This document shows positions 40,942 through 49,031 of a stretch of DNA of 64,000 bases, one piece after another (positions within the stretch are counted from its first letter, which is position 1; each line of letters starts with the position of its first letter). A model generated the notes under the pieces. The model was not told the DNA's origin. It made no database searches and saw nothing but the letters and a program-made list of their open reading frames with translations. The stretch is from UBA668 sp041918155 (GTDB taxonomy: Bacteria; Actinomycetota; Acidimicrobiia; Acidimicrobiales; Ilumatobacteraceae). The translations under genes and the position numbers were made by a program. The stretch lies in the NCBI GenBank assembly GCA_041918155.1, contig JAYRWH010000088.1, forward strand, positions 1 through 64,000, read 5' to 3'.

Positions 40942-42306
40942 GTGATCAAAGACCCCTCGCTGCACAAGTTCGACGACCGAACCGAACTCCTCGCCCACCG
41001 GATTTTCGAGTATGTGCTCGATCGCATCCGCATGTCGCCGGCGCCGCTCGACGGCCCACGAACTGCGCAAGAGCTGATGGACGCCACGGGCAAGATGATC
41101 ACCACCTACGGGCTCGGCTACGACGAGGCGTTCCGGCTGTTCAAGGACGTGCTCGCGACGGCCTGCATCTCCAGCGACCACCCGCGCTATCTGTCGTTCG
41201 TGCCCACCGCGCCGAGTGAGGCGGCCACCCTGTTCGACCTCGTCGTGTCCGCCTCGTCGATCTACGGCGACTGGTGGGTGGAAGGCGCAGGCGCGATCCA
41301 CGCCGAGAACGAAACCCTGCGGTGGCTGGCCGGCCTGGCCGGCTTCCCATCCGACGCCGGCGACACGTTCGTCAGTGGCGGCACGCTCGGCAACCTTGCC
41401 GCCCTCACCACCGCCCGCCAGCACTGGCGCACCCACCACGGCCGCGACCTTCCCCTCGCGATCGCCGCCGCCCCGAGCGCGCACTCATCCGTGCGGCTCG
41501 CGGCGATGGTGCTCGACGTCGATGTCATCAACGTCGAGCCCGACGAGCGTGGTCGCCTCACCGGCCATGCCCTGCGCGCAGCACTCGACGCGGTCACCGA
41601 CCGGCAGGTGTTCGCCGTGGTTGCCTCCGGCGGTGCCACCAACGCCGGCGTGGTCGACGACCTCAAGGGGGCGGCCGACCTCTGCACCGAACTCGACATC
41701 TGGCTCCACGTCGATGCGGCGTACGGCGGCGCCGCTCTTGCGTCCTCGATCGGTCGGCCGCTGTTCAAGGGCATCGAGGGCGCCGACTCGTTCGTGATCG
41801 ATCCGCACAAGTGGCTGTTCTCACCGTTCGACTGCGCCGCGCTGGTGTACCGCCAGCCGGGAATCGCCCGCCAGGCACTCACTCAACACGCCGAGTACCT
41901 CGAGACGCTCGAGGCCAACTACGAGTGGAACCCCAGCGACTTCGCGGTGCACATGACCCGCCGCGTGCGCGGCCTGCCCCTGTGGTTCTCGCTCGCCTCG
42001 CACGGCACCGACGCCTACGACCGCGCCATCACCCACAGCATCCTGCTCGCCAAGGAGGCGGCGCGGATGATCGAGGCCACGCCCGGGCTGGAGCTGCTGA
42101 TGGAGCCCGAGCTGTCGGTGGTGCTGTTCCGCAAGGTCGGGTGGTCGCCCGAGCAGTACCAGACGTGGAGCGACGAGCTGCTCGCTTCCGGCCTCGCGTT
42201 CGTCGTGCCCACCGTCTACAACGGCGAGTCCGTACTGCGCTTCTGCTTCGTCAACCCGCTCACCACGAGCGACGACGTCCAGCTGATCCTCGACGCCCTC
42301 GCCTGA
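40942..42306 (+). CDS. PLP-dependent group II decarboxylase family protein
   Basis: 454 residues from GTG 40942. The family fold is evident: FVSGGTLGNLAAL (phosphate site), HVDAAYGGAAL (PLP Asp) and SFVIDPHKWLF with the PLP-binding Lys. This group includes aromatic-L-amino-acid, glutamate, diaminobutyrate and aspartate decarboxylases; an early HPRYLSFVP and YGDWWVEGAGAIHAENETLRWL resemble the aromatic/tyrosine side, but the substrate cannot be fixed. It is divergent from the HMG-CoA lyase-like gene and convergent to the tetR gene, with no operon partner. Confidence 0.85.
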   Translation: MIKDPSLHKFDDRTELLAHRIFEYVLDRIRMSPAPLDGPRTAQELMDATGKMITTYGLGYDEAFRLFKDVLATACISSDHPRYLSFVPTAPSEAATLFDLVVSASSIYGDWWVEGAGAIHAENETLRWLAGLAGFPSDAGDTFVSGGTLGNLAALTTARQHWRTHHGRDLPLAIAAAPSAHSSVRLAAMVLDVDVINVEPDERGRLTGHALRAALDAVTDRQVFAVVASGGATNAGVVDDLKGAADLCTELDIWLHVDAAYGGAALASSIGRPLFKGIEGADSFVIDPHKWLFSPFDCAALVYRQPGIARQALTQHAEYLETLEANYEWNPSDFAVHMTRRVRGLPLWFSLASHGTDAYDRAITHSILLAKEAARMIEATPGLELLMEPELSVVLFRKVGWSPEQYQTWSDELLASGLAFVVPTVYNGESVLRFCFVNPLTTSDDVQLILDALA

Positions 42307-42322
42307 CCGGCGGGCGAGCGCC

Positions 42323-42874
42323 TCATACGGCGGCGAGGGCCGCCAGCGCCATGTCGTGCAGCAGCGGCGCGAGGGACTTGCGCGGCAGCTTGCCGACATA
42401 GGGCGTGGAGTTCACCAGGCCGATCGCGGCCTGCACTGCGGCGACCGATCGCGGCCGCGGCACCGAGGGGTGCAGGCGCTCGACGACATCGGCCCACACA
42501 TCGACGTACTGGCGCTGCAGAGCGCGCACGGCGTGGGCCTGCTCGGTGTCGAGGTGGCGCAGTTCGCGGGCGTGCACGACGATGAGGTCGGGCTCGTCGA
42601 GCGCGAATTCCACCTGCATGTGCACGAGCGCGGCGATCGCCTCGGCATCGCTCTCCGCGCTGGCCACGCACTCACGCCCGCCGGCCAGCAGGCGCTCGCT
42701 AACGTCGGTGAGCATCGCCGCCAGCAGGGCCTGCTTCCCCGAGTAGTGCCAATAGATCGCCGGCCCGCTGACGCCCACCTCAGCGCCGATGTCGTCGATG
42801 CCCGTCGCCCCGTAGCCGCGCTCGGCGAACAACCTCGCCGCGGCATGCTGGATCTGTTCCGATCGGGTGGACAT
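42323..42874 (-). CDS. TetR family transcriptional regulator
   Basis: 183 residues from ATG 42874. The HTH region AARLFAERGYGATGIDDIGAEVGVSGPAIYWHYSGKQALLAAM is classic TetR; the C-terminal domain resembles those of acyl-CoA/fatty-acid degradation regulators. A perfect inverted repeat TAACG-AGC-CGTTA lies 13 bp upstream and touches its -10 box TAGCCT, suggesting autorepression. A near-identical site is in the promoter of the acyl-CoA dehydrogenase gene 1.9 kb away, making that operon its likely target. It is probably leaderless (8 nt between -10 and ATG). Confidence 0.9.
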   Translation of the reverse strand: MSTRSEQIQHAAARLFAERGYGATGIDDIGAEVGVSGPAIYWHYSGKQALLAAMLTDVSERLLAGGRECVASAESDAEAIAALVHMQVEFALDEPDLIVVHARELRHLDTEQAHAVRALQRQYVDVWADVVERLHPSVPRPRSVAAVQAAIGLVNSTPYVGKLPRKSLAPLLHDMALAALAAV

Positions 42875-42882
42875 GGTGCTGC

Positions 42883-42888
42883 AGGCTA
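42883..42888 (-). promoter_or_regulatory. -10 box TAGCCT of tetR
   Basis: TAGCCT on the minus strand, 8 nt before ATG 42874. Its first two bases are shared with the inverted repeat at 42887-42899. Confidence 0.45.
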
Positions 42889-42899
42889 ACGAGCCGTTA
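42887..42899. promoter_or_regulatory. Probable TetR operator upstream of tetR
   Basis: TAACG-AGC-CGTTA is a perfect 5-bp inverted repeat with a 3-bp spacer. It overlaps the tetR -10 box on one side and the TAA stop of the DUF2207 gene (42897-42899) on the other. It resembles the site TAACGACCGTT upstream of the acyl-CoA dehydrogenase gene. Confidence 0.55.
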
Positions 42900-44651
42900 C
42901 CAGTTGCCCGAACTGCCGCCCCCGCCACCACCGCCGGAGAACCCACCGCCGGAGAAGCTGCTGGAGAACCCGCTGCTACTCGAGCCACTCGTCGACGGGG
43001 CGGCGCGCGAGCCGGCGAACGATGTCGCGTACGTGTGCACCATCAGCGGCATCGTCGCGGCACGCACCTCGGCCCGCGGTACGCCGCTCGCGGCGACGGC
43101 GTCGTTCCACGCATCGGCCGCGCCGAGGGCGACGGCCCACGCTGAGTACTCGCGCAACAGGCCATGCGTCCAGGCCCACTCCACATGACTGCCCTCGCTG
43201 GACGCGAGGAACCGCCGGAACGACTCCGCCTGCAGCGCAAGGGCCGACCCGGTGGCGCTGCGCGCGGGAAGCATCCCGCGGTACGCGCCACCGGCCACCA
43301 GGCCCGGGACGGCGATCCCGAGACCGATCGCCAGCAGCGGCACGTCCCACCACTTCTGCCACATGGCGAAGCCGGCGACGGCCGCCACGATGACCACGCC
43401 GAGGCCGAGCCCGGCCGGGTAGCCGATGGCGCCACCCGCGGGCGAACGTGTCCACCACCCCGACGAGGCAGCCGCCTTCGTCTGCTCCTTGGTGAGCTTG
43501 GTCCACAGGCGCGCCATCGCCGGCTGGTACTTGCCGAGCGCCAATTCGCCGTCGCCACCCATCAGCTTCTCGATGCGGTCACGCTCCGCGGCCGGCGCGT
43601 CGGCCAGCTTGGGGCCGCTGCGCAGCACCTGCGGCGGGCCCTCGATGACCACTCGCTCGAGCGCGATCTGCTCGGAGAACCACGCGCCCACCGACTGGGC
43701 GTCCACCCGCTCGCGCAACAGGATCGCGCCCTGCCACGGGTGCAGACCGCGTGGTGGTGCGAACTCCGTGGTGGCCATCGCATCGAGCGCGCCGTCACTG
43801 ACCTTGCGCACGGGGCCGGAGGTGCCACCGCTCATTCCCGCGAACGCGGCGTCGGCCGGACCGGTGCCACCCACCTCGTTGCGCCCGACCGTGCGAGCGA
43901 GCACGAACGCGCCGATCGCCATCGCCAAGCCGAGCGCGACGGTGCCGAGCGCAAGCGGCAAGCGGTCGTTGCTGCGCCGCTTCGGCAATGGCGGCAGGGT
44001 GAGGTCGGGGGTGGTCGTGTCGAGGGAGAGGATGCGGCCCTCGACGGTGATGCCCTCGCCCGCGCGCAGCGGCTCGAGCACGACGTGGTACTCGTCGCCC
44101 ACCATCGTCAGCGTGCACCCGCCGATCGCCCCGTAGCGGCCGGTATGGCACGCGGGATCGGCGAGTTCGAAGCCGGTGAGCACGACCTCGAACCGGCCGG
44201 TCTCGAGTTCCTCGCCGGCGTTGATGATGTCGAGCGCGAGGAAACCGGACGACAGCCGCGCCTCGGGCAGGGTGTACGCGAGGACGTAGCGGTGCTGGCC
44301 GTCGATCGTGTTGTCCGGGTCGCCGAGGCGGACGCGCACCTCGTAGCCGAAGTCGACCACGTTGAGATCGGCGTTGGCGTCGGGCGACGAGGCCGAGATG
44401 TCGGTGGGGGTGCCGAAGTCGGTTGGGATCTTCCGCTCGTAGCCGTGGCCGTCGTGGCTGCCGAAGTCGTCATCGACCACCTCGCGGATGCGCACGCTGT
44501 CGCCGCCTGCCGGCCACACCAACACCTGCTTGGCGTCGAACCGCTGGGGGTACGTACCATTGCCGACGAGGCCGAGGGCGACGGCCGCGGGTGTGACGAC
44601 CACCGCCACCCCGACGAGGACATGACGCCACTTCGTCACCGGGTTGAGCAT
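42897..44651 (-). CDS. DUF2207 (YciQ-like) membrane protein
   Basis: 584 residues from ATG 44651. An N-terminal membrane helix is followed by an extracytoplasmic DUF2207 beta domain (VRIREVVDDDFG, YERKIPTDFG, ALAYTLPEA-type strands), a helix near 240-260, a cytoplasmic region, two more helices near 405-450, and a Ser/Gly-rich tail ending GGGGGGSSGNW, as in the family. The function of DUF2207 proteins is unknown. A TACCCT -10 box lies 6 nt before the ATG. The downstream tetR gene begins 22 bp after the stop, so read-through transcription is possible. Confidence 0.8.
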   Translation of the reverse strand: MLNPVTKWRHVLVGVAVVVTPAAVALGLVGNGTYPQRFDAKQVLVWPAGGDSVRIREVVDDDFGSHDGHGYERKIPTDFGTPTDISASSPDANADLNVVDFGYEVRVRLGDPDNTIDGQHRYVLAYTLPEARLSSGFLALDIINAGEELETGRFEVVLTGFELADPACHTGRYGAIGGCTLTMVGDEYHVVLEPLRAGEGITVEGRILSLDTTTPDLTLPPLPKRRSNDRLPLALGTVALGLAMAIGAFVLARTVGRNEVGGTGPADAAFAGMSGGTSGPVRKVSDGALDAMATTEFAPPRGLHPWQGAILLRERVDAQSVGAWFSEQIALERVVIEGPPQVLRSGPKLADAPAAERDRIEKLMGGDGELALGKYQPAMARLWTKLTKEQTKAAASSGWWTRSPAGGAIGYPAGLGLGVVIVAAVAGFAMWQKWWDVPLLAIGLGIAVPGLVAGGAYRGMLPARSATGSALALQAESFRRFLASSEGSHVEWAWTHGLLREYSAWAVALGAADAWNDAVAASGVPRAEVRAATMPLMVHTYATSFAGSRAAPSTSGSSSSGFSSSFSGGGFSGGGGGGGSSGNW

Positions 44652-44657
44652 GACCGC

Positions 44658-44663
44658 AGGGTA
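44658..44663 (-). promoter_or_regulatory. -10 box TACCCT of the DUF2207 gene
   Basis: TACCCT on the minus strand, 6 nt before ATG 44651 (leaderless). It fixes the start within a longer open frame. Confidence 0.45.
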
Positions 44664-44701
44664 CCCGTCCGCGAACACCGGCTCCCGCACCGCGGACTCG
44701 G

Positions 44702-44742
44702 TTAACACTCGTTCGTGCCTGCTGCTACATTAACGACCGTTC
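44702..44742 (+). promoter_or_regulatory. Promoter of the acyl-CoA dehydrogenase gene with two probable TetR sites
   Basis: -35 TTAACA (44702-44707) and -10 TACATT (44726-44731) are 18 bp apart. Two copies of TTAAC-N4-GTTC lie at 44702-44714 (covering the -35) and 44730-44742 (starting in the -10). The second contains TAACGACCGTT, like the TetR-gene site. Binding there would block RNA polymerase, so acyl-CoA-responsive repression is likely. Confidence 0.55.
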
Positions 44743-44756
44743 AGGAGGAGGATCCG

Positions 44757-45899
44757 ATGACGTTCTCGACCGAAGAGCACGACGCCTTCCGCGCCGTGGT
44801 GCGCGACTTCGCACGCAAAGATCTGGCCCCCAACATCGATCGGTGGGAGGCCGCTGGCGAGCTGCCGATGGAGGCCGTGGGCAAAATGGCCGAGCTCGGC
44901 CTGTTCGGCGTGGGCTTCCCCGAGGAATGGGGCGGCGGCGGCGGTGACTTCACCTCCGTGTGCATCGCCATCGAGGAGGTCGGCTACGTCAGCCAGAGCC
45001 TCGGCATCACGATCTCCGCGGCGGTGGGCCTCGGCGCCAACCCGATCCACTCGTTCGGCACTGCCGAGCAGAAGGCCGAGTACCTTCCCGCGCTCGTGGC
45101 CGGCACATCCCTCGGCGCGTTCGGCCTCACCGAGCCCGACGCCGGCAGCGACGCCGGCGGCACCCGCACCACGGCCGAGTACGACGCGGCCAACGACGAG
45201 TGGGTGATCAACGGCAGCAAGGCGTTCATCACCAACTCGGGCACGCCGATCACGTCGGTCGTCACCGTCACCGCGCTCACCGGCCCCGGCGAGATCAGCT
45301 CGATCATCGTTCCCGCGGGCACACCCGGCCTCATCATCGAGCCGGCCTACGACAAGCTCGGTTGGCACGCCAGCGACACCCACGGGATCTCCCTCGTCGA
45401 CTGCCGGGTTCCAGCGGCCAATCTGCTCGGCGCCCGCGGCAACGGCCTGCGCAACTTCCTCGCGATCCTCGACGACGGGCGCATCGCGATCAGCGCGCTC
45501 GCGCTCGGCAGTGCGCGTGCCTGCCTCGACATGAGCGTGCAGTACGCGAAGGAGCGCACCGCGTTCGGCGGCCCGATCGGCCGCTTCCAAGGCCTCTCGT
45601 TCCAGCTCGCCGACCTCGCGGTGGCGGTGGAGAACAGCCGCCTGCTCACCTACCAGGCGGCGGCGTTGAAGGACGCGGGCAAACCGTTCAAGCAGGCGGC
45701 GGCGATGGCCAAGCTGTACAGCACCGAAGCCGCCGTCGGCGCGGCCCGCACCGCGACTCAGGTGTTCGGTGGCTCGGGCTTCATCGAGGGCCCGGCCGCC
45801 CGCTTCTACCGCGACGCGAAGATCCTCGAAGTCGGCGAGGGCACCAGCGAGATCCAGCGCCTCGTCATTTCGCGTGGCCTCGGGCTGCCTGTTGGATGA
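44757..45899 (+). CDS. Acyl-CoA dehydrogenase
   Basis: A 380-residue flavoprotein, starting at ATG 44757 after a strong AGGAGGAGG ribosome-binding site. Signatures are GAFGLTEPDAGSDAGG (FAD site), QVFGGSGFIEG and YRDAKILEVGEGTSEIQRLVI, where the Glu of GEGTSE is the catalytic base as in short- and medium-chain enzymes; isovaleryl-CoA dehydrogenases lack it there. It oxidises a short acyl-CoA to the 2-enoyl-CoA with electron-transfer flavoprotein as acceptor. It is followed 38 bp later by an acyl-CoA carboxylase beta gene, and the promoter carries probable TetR operators. Confidence 0.93.
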   Translation: MTFSTEEHDAFRAVVRDFARKDLAPNIDRWEAAGELPMEAVGKMAELGLFGVGFPEEWGGGGGDFTSVCIAIEEVGYVSQSLGITISAAVGLGANPIHSFGTAEQKAEYLPALVAGTSLGAFGLTEPDAGSDAGGTRTTAEYDAANDEWVINGSKAFITNSGTPITSVVTVTALTGPGEISSIIVPAGTPGLIIEPAYDKLGWHASDTHGISLVDCRVPAANLLGARGNGLRNFLAILDDGRIAISALALGSARACLDMSVQYAKERTAFGGPIGRFQGLSFQLADLAVAVENSRLLTYQAAALKDAGKPFKQAAAMAKLYSTEAAVGAARTATQVFGGSGFIEGPAARFYRDAKILEVGEGTSEIQRLVISRGLGLPVG

Positions 45900-45937
45900 T
45901 CGGGCCGTGGGAAGATCAATCCCGTGAAGGAGCCGTC

Positions 45938-47464
45938 ATGAACGAGCACGAGGATCTGGTCGCGCGTGAAGACCGAGCGCGACTCGGCAACCTGCACAAG
46001 GAAGGCGAGAAGCTCGCCCGCCAGAACAAGCTGTTCGTGCGCGATCGCCTGGCCCTGTTGTTCGACGCGGGCACGTTCGTGGAGGACGGCCTGCTGGCCA
46101 ACACGATGGCCACGGATCTGCCCGCCGACGGCGTGGTCACCGGCCAGGGCCGCGTCGACGGCCGCCCCGCGCTCGTGGTGGCCAACGACCCGACGGTGAA
46201 GGCCGGTTCGTGGGGCGCGCGCACGGTGGAGAAGATCATCCGCGTCACCGAGTACGCACTGCGCCACGAGCTGCCGATCTTCTGGTTCATCGACTCCGCC
46301 GGCGCGCGCATCACCGACCAGGTGGAGTTGTTCCCCGGCCGTCGCGGTGCGGGCCGCATCTTCTCCAACCAGGTGAAGCTGTCCGGCAAGGTGCCCCAGA
46401 TCTGTTGCCTGTTCGGCCCGTCGGCCGCCGGCGGCGCATACATCCCCGCGTTCTGCGACGTGGTGTTCATGGTCGAGGGCAACGCATCGATGTATCTCGG
46501 TTCGCCGCGCATGGCCGAAGAAGTGATCGGCGAGATCGTGACGCTGGAGGAGATGGGTGGGGCGCGCATGCACGCCACCGTCAGCGGCTGCGGCGACAAC
46601 CTGGCCCGCGACGACGCCGATGCGATCGAGCAGGCCAAGCACCTGTTCAGCTACCTGCCCGAACGCTGGCGCGACCGGCCCGAGCAGGCGCAGCCCGAGC
46701 CGCCCGTGCGCCAGCTCACCCGCCAGGAGCTGCCCGCACTGGAAGCAGCCGGGTACGACATGCACAAGGTGATCGAGTGCCTCGTCGACGCCGACAGCTT
46801 CTTCGAACTGAAGCCGCTCTTCGCGCCCGAACTCACGACCGGCTTCGGACGCCTCGACGGGCACGTCGTGGGCATCGTCGCCAACAACCCGATGCACAAG
46901 GGTGGCGTGCTGTTCGGCGACTCGGCCGACAAGGCCGCCCGCTTCGTGTGGATGTGCGACGCGTACAACATCCCGATCGTGTTCCTCTCCGACGTGCCCG
47001 GGTTCATGATCGGCAAGCAGGTGGAGCGCGAAGGCATCATCCGCCACGGGGCGAAGATGATCACCGCGATCACCGAGGCCACCGTGCCGAAGATCTGCGT
47101 GATCGTGCGCAAGGCCTACGGCGCCGGCCTCTACGCGATGTGCGGGCCGGCGTTCGACCCGATCGCCGTCATCGCCCTGCCCACGGCGAAGATCGCGGTG
47201 ATGGGCCCCGAGGCCGCCGTGAACGCGGTCTTCGCGAACAAGATCCAGGCCATCGCCGACCCGGCCGAGCGCGAGGCCTACGTGGCCGAGCGTCGCGCCG
47301 AGTACGAGGAGGACGTGGATCTGTACCGCCTCGCGAGCGAGCTGGTGCTCGACAGTGTGATCCCGTTCGAGGCCCTGCGCGGCGAGATGATCATCCGCTT
47401 CTCGATGGCCGACCCCGTGGACCGCAAGGCAGTCGAGAAGCACCACGCCATCTACATGGGCTGA
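45938..47464 (+). CDS. Acyl-CoA carboxylase carboxyltransferase (beta) subunit
   Basis: A 508-residue carboxyltransferase of the propionyl/methylcrotonyl/geranyl-CoA carboxylase type. Both crotonase-fold halves are visible: the N-terminal half contains FIDSAGARITDQ and CLFGPSAAGGAYIPAF, the C-terminal half SDVPGFMIGKQVEREGIIRHGAK and KAYGAGLYAMCGP (oxyanion-hole Gly-rich loops). It needs a biotin carboxylase/carrier alpha subunit, not in this window. GAAGGAG lies 8-14 bp before the ATG. It is co-transcribed with the acyl-CoA dehydrogenase; a 17-bp inverted repeat follows. Confidence 0.92.
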   Translation: MNEHEDLVAREDRARLGNLHKEGEKLARQNKLFVRDRLALLFDAGTFVEDGLLANTMATDLPADGVVTGQGRVDGRPALVVANDPTVKAGSWGARTVEKIIRVTEYALRHELPIFWFIDSAGARITDQVELFPGRRGAGRIFSNQVKLSGKVPQICCLFGPSAAGGAYIPAFCDVVFMVEGNASMYLGSPRMAEEVIGEIVTLEEMGGARMHATVSGCGDNLARDDADAIEQAKHLFSYLPERWRDRPEQAQPEPPVRQLTRQELPALEAAGYDMHKVIECLVDADSFFELKPLFAPELTTGFGRLDGHVVGIVANNPMHKGGVLFGDSADKAARFVWMCDAYNIPIVFLSDVPGFMIGKQVEREGIIRHGAKMITAITEATVPKICVIVRKAYGAGLYAMCGPAFDPIAVIALPTAKIAVMGPEAAVNAVFANKIQAIADPAEREAYVAERRAEYEEDVDLYRLASELVLDSVIPFEALRGEMIIRFSMADPVDRKAVEKHHAIYMG

Positions 47465-47497
47465 CGTCCCCTTCGAGGCTTTCCTACGGGGCGGGGT

Positions 47498-47544
47498 TCT
47501 TGGAGTGTTTCCGTCGGTACAGGTCCTACGGAAACACTCCAAGA
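47498..47544. repeat. 17-bp perfect inverted repeat after the carboxylase gene
   Basis: Arms at 47498-47514 (TCTTGGAGTGTTTCCGT) and 47528-47544 are exact complements with a 13-nt loop. There is no T run. It lies between the carboxylase and mgsA stops, so it could terminate transcripts from both sides. Confidence 0.65.
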
Positions 47545-47573
47545 CGAGCCGGCCGGCCGGAAACCCTCGGAGA

Positions 47574-47984
47574 TCAGGTGGGGACGGTGGGGTAATCGAC
47601 GTCGGCGAGCAGGGGCGAGGAGATGAGGTAGTCGGCGGTGGCCCGGTTGCAGGCGGTGGGCGTGTTGTAGACGACGGCGATGCGCAGCAGGGCGCGCACG
47701 TCGGGGTCGTGCGGCTGGGCTTCCAGCGGATCCCAGAAGAACACGAGTAGATCGACAGCGCCCTCGGCGATCAGCGCGCCGAGTTGCATGTCGCCGCCGA
47801 GTGGCCCGCTGTGCAGCCGCTTGACATCGAGCCCGACCTGCTCGTGAAGCAGCCCACCGGTGGTACCGGTCGCCACCAGGTCGTGGCGCACGAGCGTGCC
47901 GCGGTTGTACTCGGCCCACTCGATGAGATCGGCCTTCTTGTGATCGTGGGCCACCAAGGCAATACGCCGGCGAGTGCGAGCCAT
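47574..47984 (-). CDS. mgsA: Methylglyoxal synthase
   Basis: A 136-residue protein of normal length. RIALVAHDHKK at the start, TGTTGGLL (phosphate binding), SGPLGGDMQLGA with the catalytic Asp, FFWDPLEAQPHDPDVRALLR and NTPTACNRATADYLISSP are all family signatures. It turns dihydroxyacetone phosphate into methylglyoxal, a bypass that frees phosphate when sugar phosphates build up. AGGAGG lies 8-14 nt before the ATG. Monocistronic, convergent to the carboxylase gene. Confidence 0.95.
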   Translation of the reverse strand: MARTRRRIALVAHDHKKADLIEWAEYNRGTLVRHDLVATGTTGGLLHEQVGLDVKRLHSGPLGGDMQLGALIAEGAVDLLVFFWDPLEAQPHDPDVRALLRIAVVYNTPTACNRATADYLISSPLLADVDYPTVPT

Positions 47985-48082
47985 TCACAACCTCCTCGTC
48001 GCGATCACCCTACGGGTTGCAGGATGCGTGCCGGTGAACAGCGCGTGACCAGCGTGCTTGCGCGCTCGGCTAGAAACTCCAC

Positions 48083-49006
48083 ATGGAGTTCGGCGTGTAT
48101 GTCCCCCAAGTGGTCAGCGACTATCAGCAGCTCTCGCGAGTCGCCCGGACGGCCGAGGACACCGGCTTCTCCTCCATGTGGGTCTACGACCATCTCTACA
48201 CGCCCGGCGCGCCCACCCACCCGGCGCTGGAGGCGTGGACGACGATGACGGCGCTCCTGGCCAACACGACGACACTGCGTGTGGGCGCGCTCGTTCTGTG
48301 CAACACGTTCCGCCACCCCGCCCTGCTGGCGCGGATGGCCACCACGCTCGACGTCATCTCCGGCGGCCGCCTGGAGTTCGGGCTGGGCAGCGGTTCATAC
48401 GAGCAGGAGCACCACGAGGCGGGCATCGCGTGGGAGTCGGGACGAGTGCGCAGCGCGCGCCTCGGCGAGGCGCTGGAGATCATCACGCGCATGTTCACCC
48501 AGGAGCGCACCACCTACGAAGGAGCGCACTACACGGTGAGGGATCTACCCAACCTTCCCCAGCCGGTGCAGCGCCCGCACCCGCCGATCCACATCGGCGG
48601 CGCAGGACCGAAGTTCACCTTGCCCCTCGTCGCCCGCTACGCGGATGTGTGGAACGTGCCCACGTATGCGCTTGGCGACTGGGCCGCGCTCGACGCCCAA
48701 CTCGGTGAGCAGTGCGCCGCAATCGGGCGCGACCCGGGTGAGATCAAGCGCTCACACGAGGCGGTGATCGGCCTCGCCGAGACCGAGCGCGGCCTGCCGG
48801 AGGTGGAGGCTGCCGTGCGCAAGCGCTACGGCGGGCCGGGGTTCGGACTCGAGCATGCCTACATCGGCACCCCGGAAATGGTGGCAGCGCAGATCCGCGC
48901 CCGCGAACAGCAAGGTATCGACTCGCTGATCTTCATGACCAACGTGAAGTCGGCCGAGGCGACGATGCGCCTGTTCGCCGAGCAGGTCGTGCCCCTGCTC
49001 GGCTGA
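48083..49006 (+). CDS. LLM-class (F420-dependent type) flavin oxidoreductase
   Basis: A 307-residue luciferase-like monooxygenase fold: MEFGVYVPQVVSDYQQLSRV, then SSMWVYDHLYTPG, RVGALVLCNTFRHPALLARM and SGGRLEFGLGSG. The sequence pattern matches actinobacterial LLM F420-dependent enzymes that reduce or oxidise small organic substrates. Whether it uses F420 or FMN cannot be told from sequence alone. It is divergent from mgsA with about 100 bp between starts, and convergent to the DUF2510/lipoprotein-like gene. Confidence 0.85.
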   Translation: MEFGVYVPQVVSDYQQLSRVARTAEDTGFSSMWVYDHLYTPGAPTHPALEAWTTMTALLANTTTLRVGALVLCNTFRHPALLARMATTLDVISGGRLEFGLGSGSYEQEHHEAGIAWESGRVRSARLGEALEIITRMFTQERTTYEGAHYTVRDLPNLPQPVQRPHPPIHIGGAGPKFTLPLVARYADVWNVPTYALGDWAALDAQLGEQCAAIGRDPGEIKRSHEAVIGLAETERGLPEVEAAVRKRYGGPGFGLEHAYIGTPEMVAAQIRAREQQGIDSLIFMTNVKSAEATMRLFAEQVVPLLG

Positions 49007-49031
49007 CCGGCGGACCAGCTGGTCGTGCCGA

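Noticed and set aside
44757..45899. Calling the acyl-CoA dehydrogenase an isovaleryl-CoA dehydrogenase from its neighbours
   Set aside because: The Glu in GEGTSE is present, the position of the base in general acyl-CoA dehydrogenases; isovaleryl-CoA dehydrogenases have a different residue there.
49013..49024. 12-bp palindrome GACCAGCTGGTC between convergent genes as an operator
   Set aside because: It lies at two gene ends with no promoter nearby, and short GC palindromes are expected in this composition.
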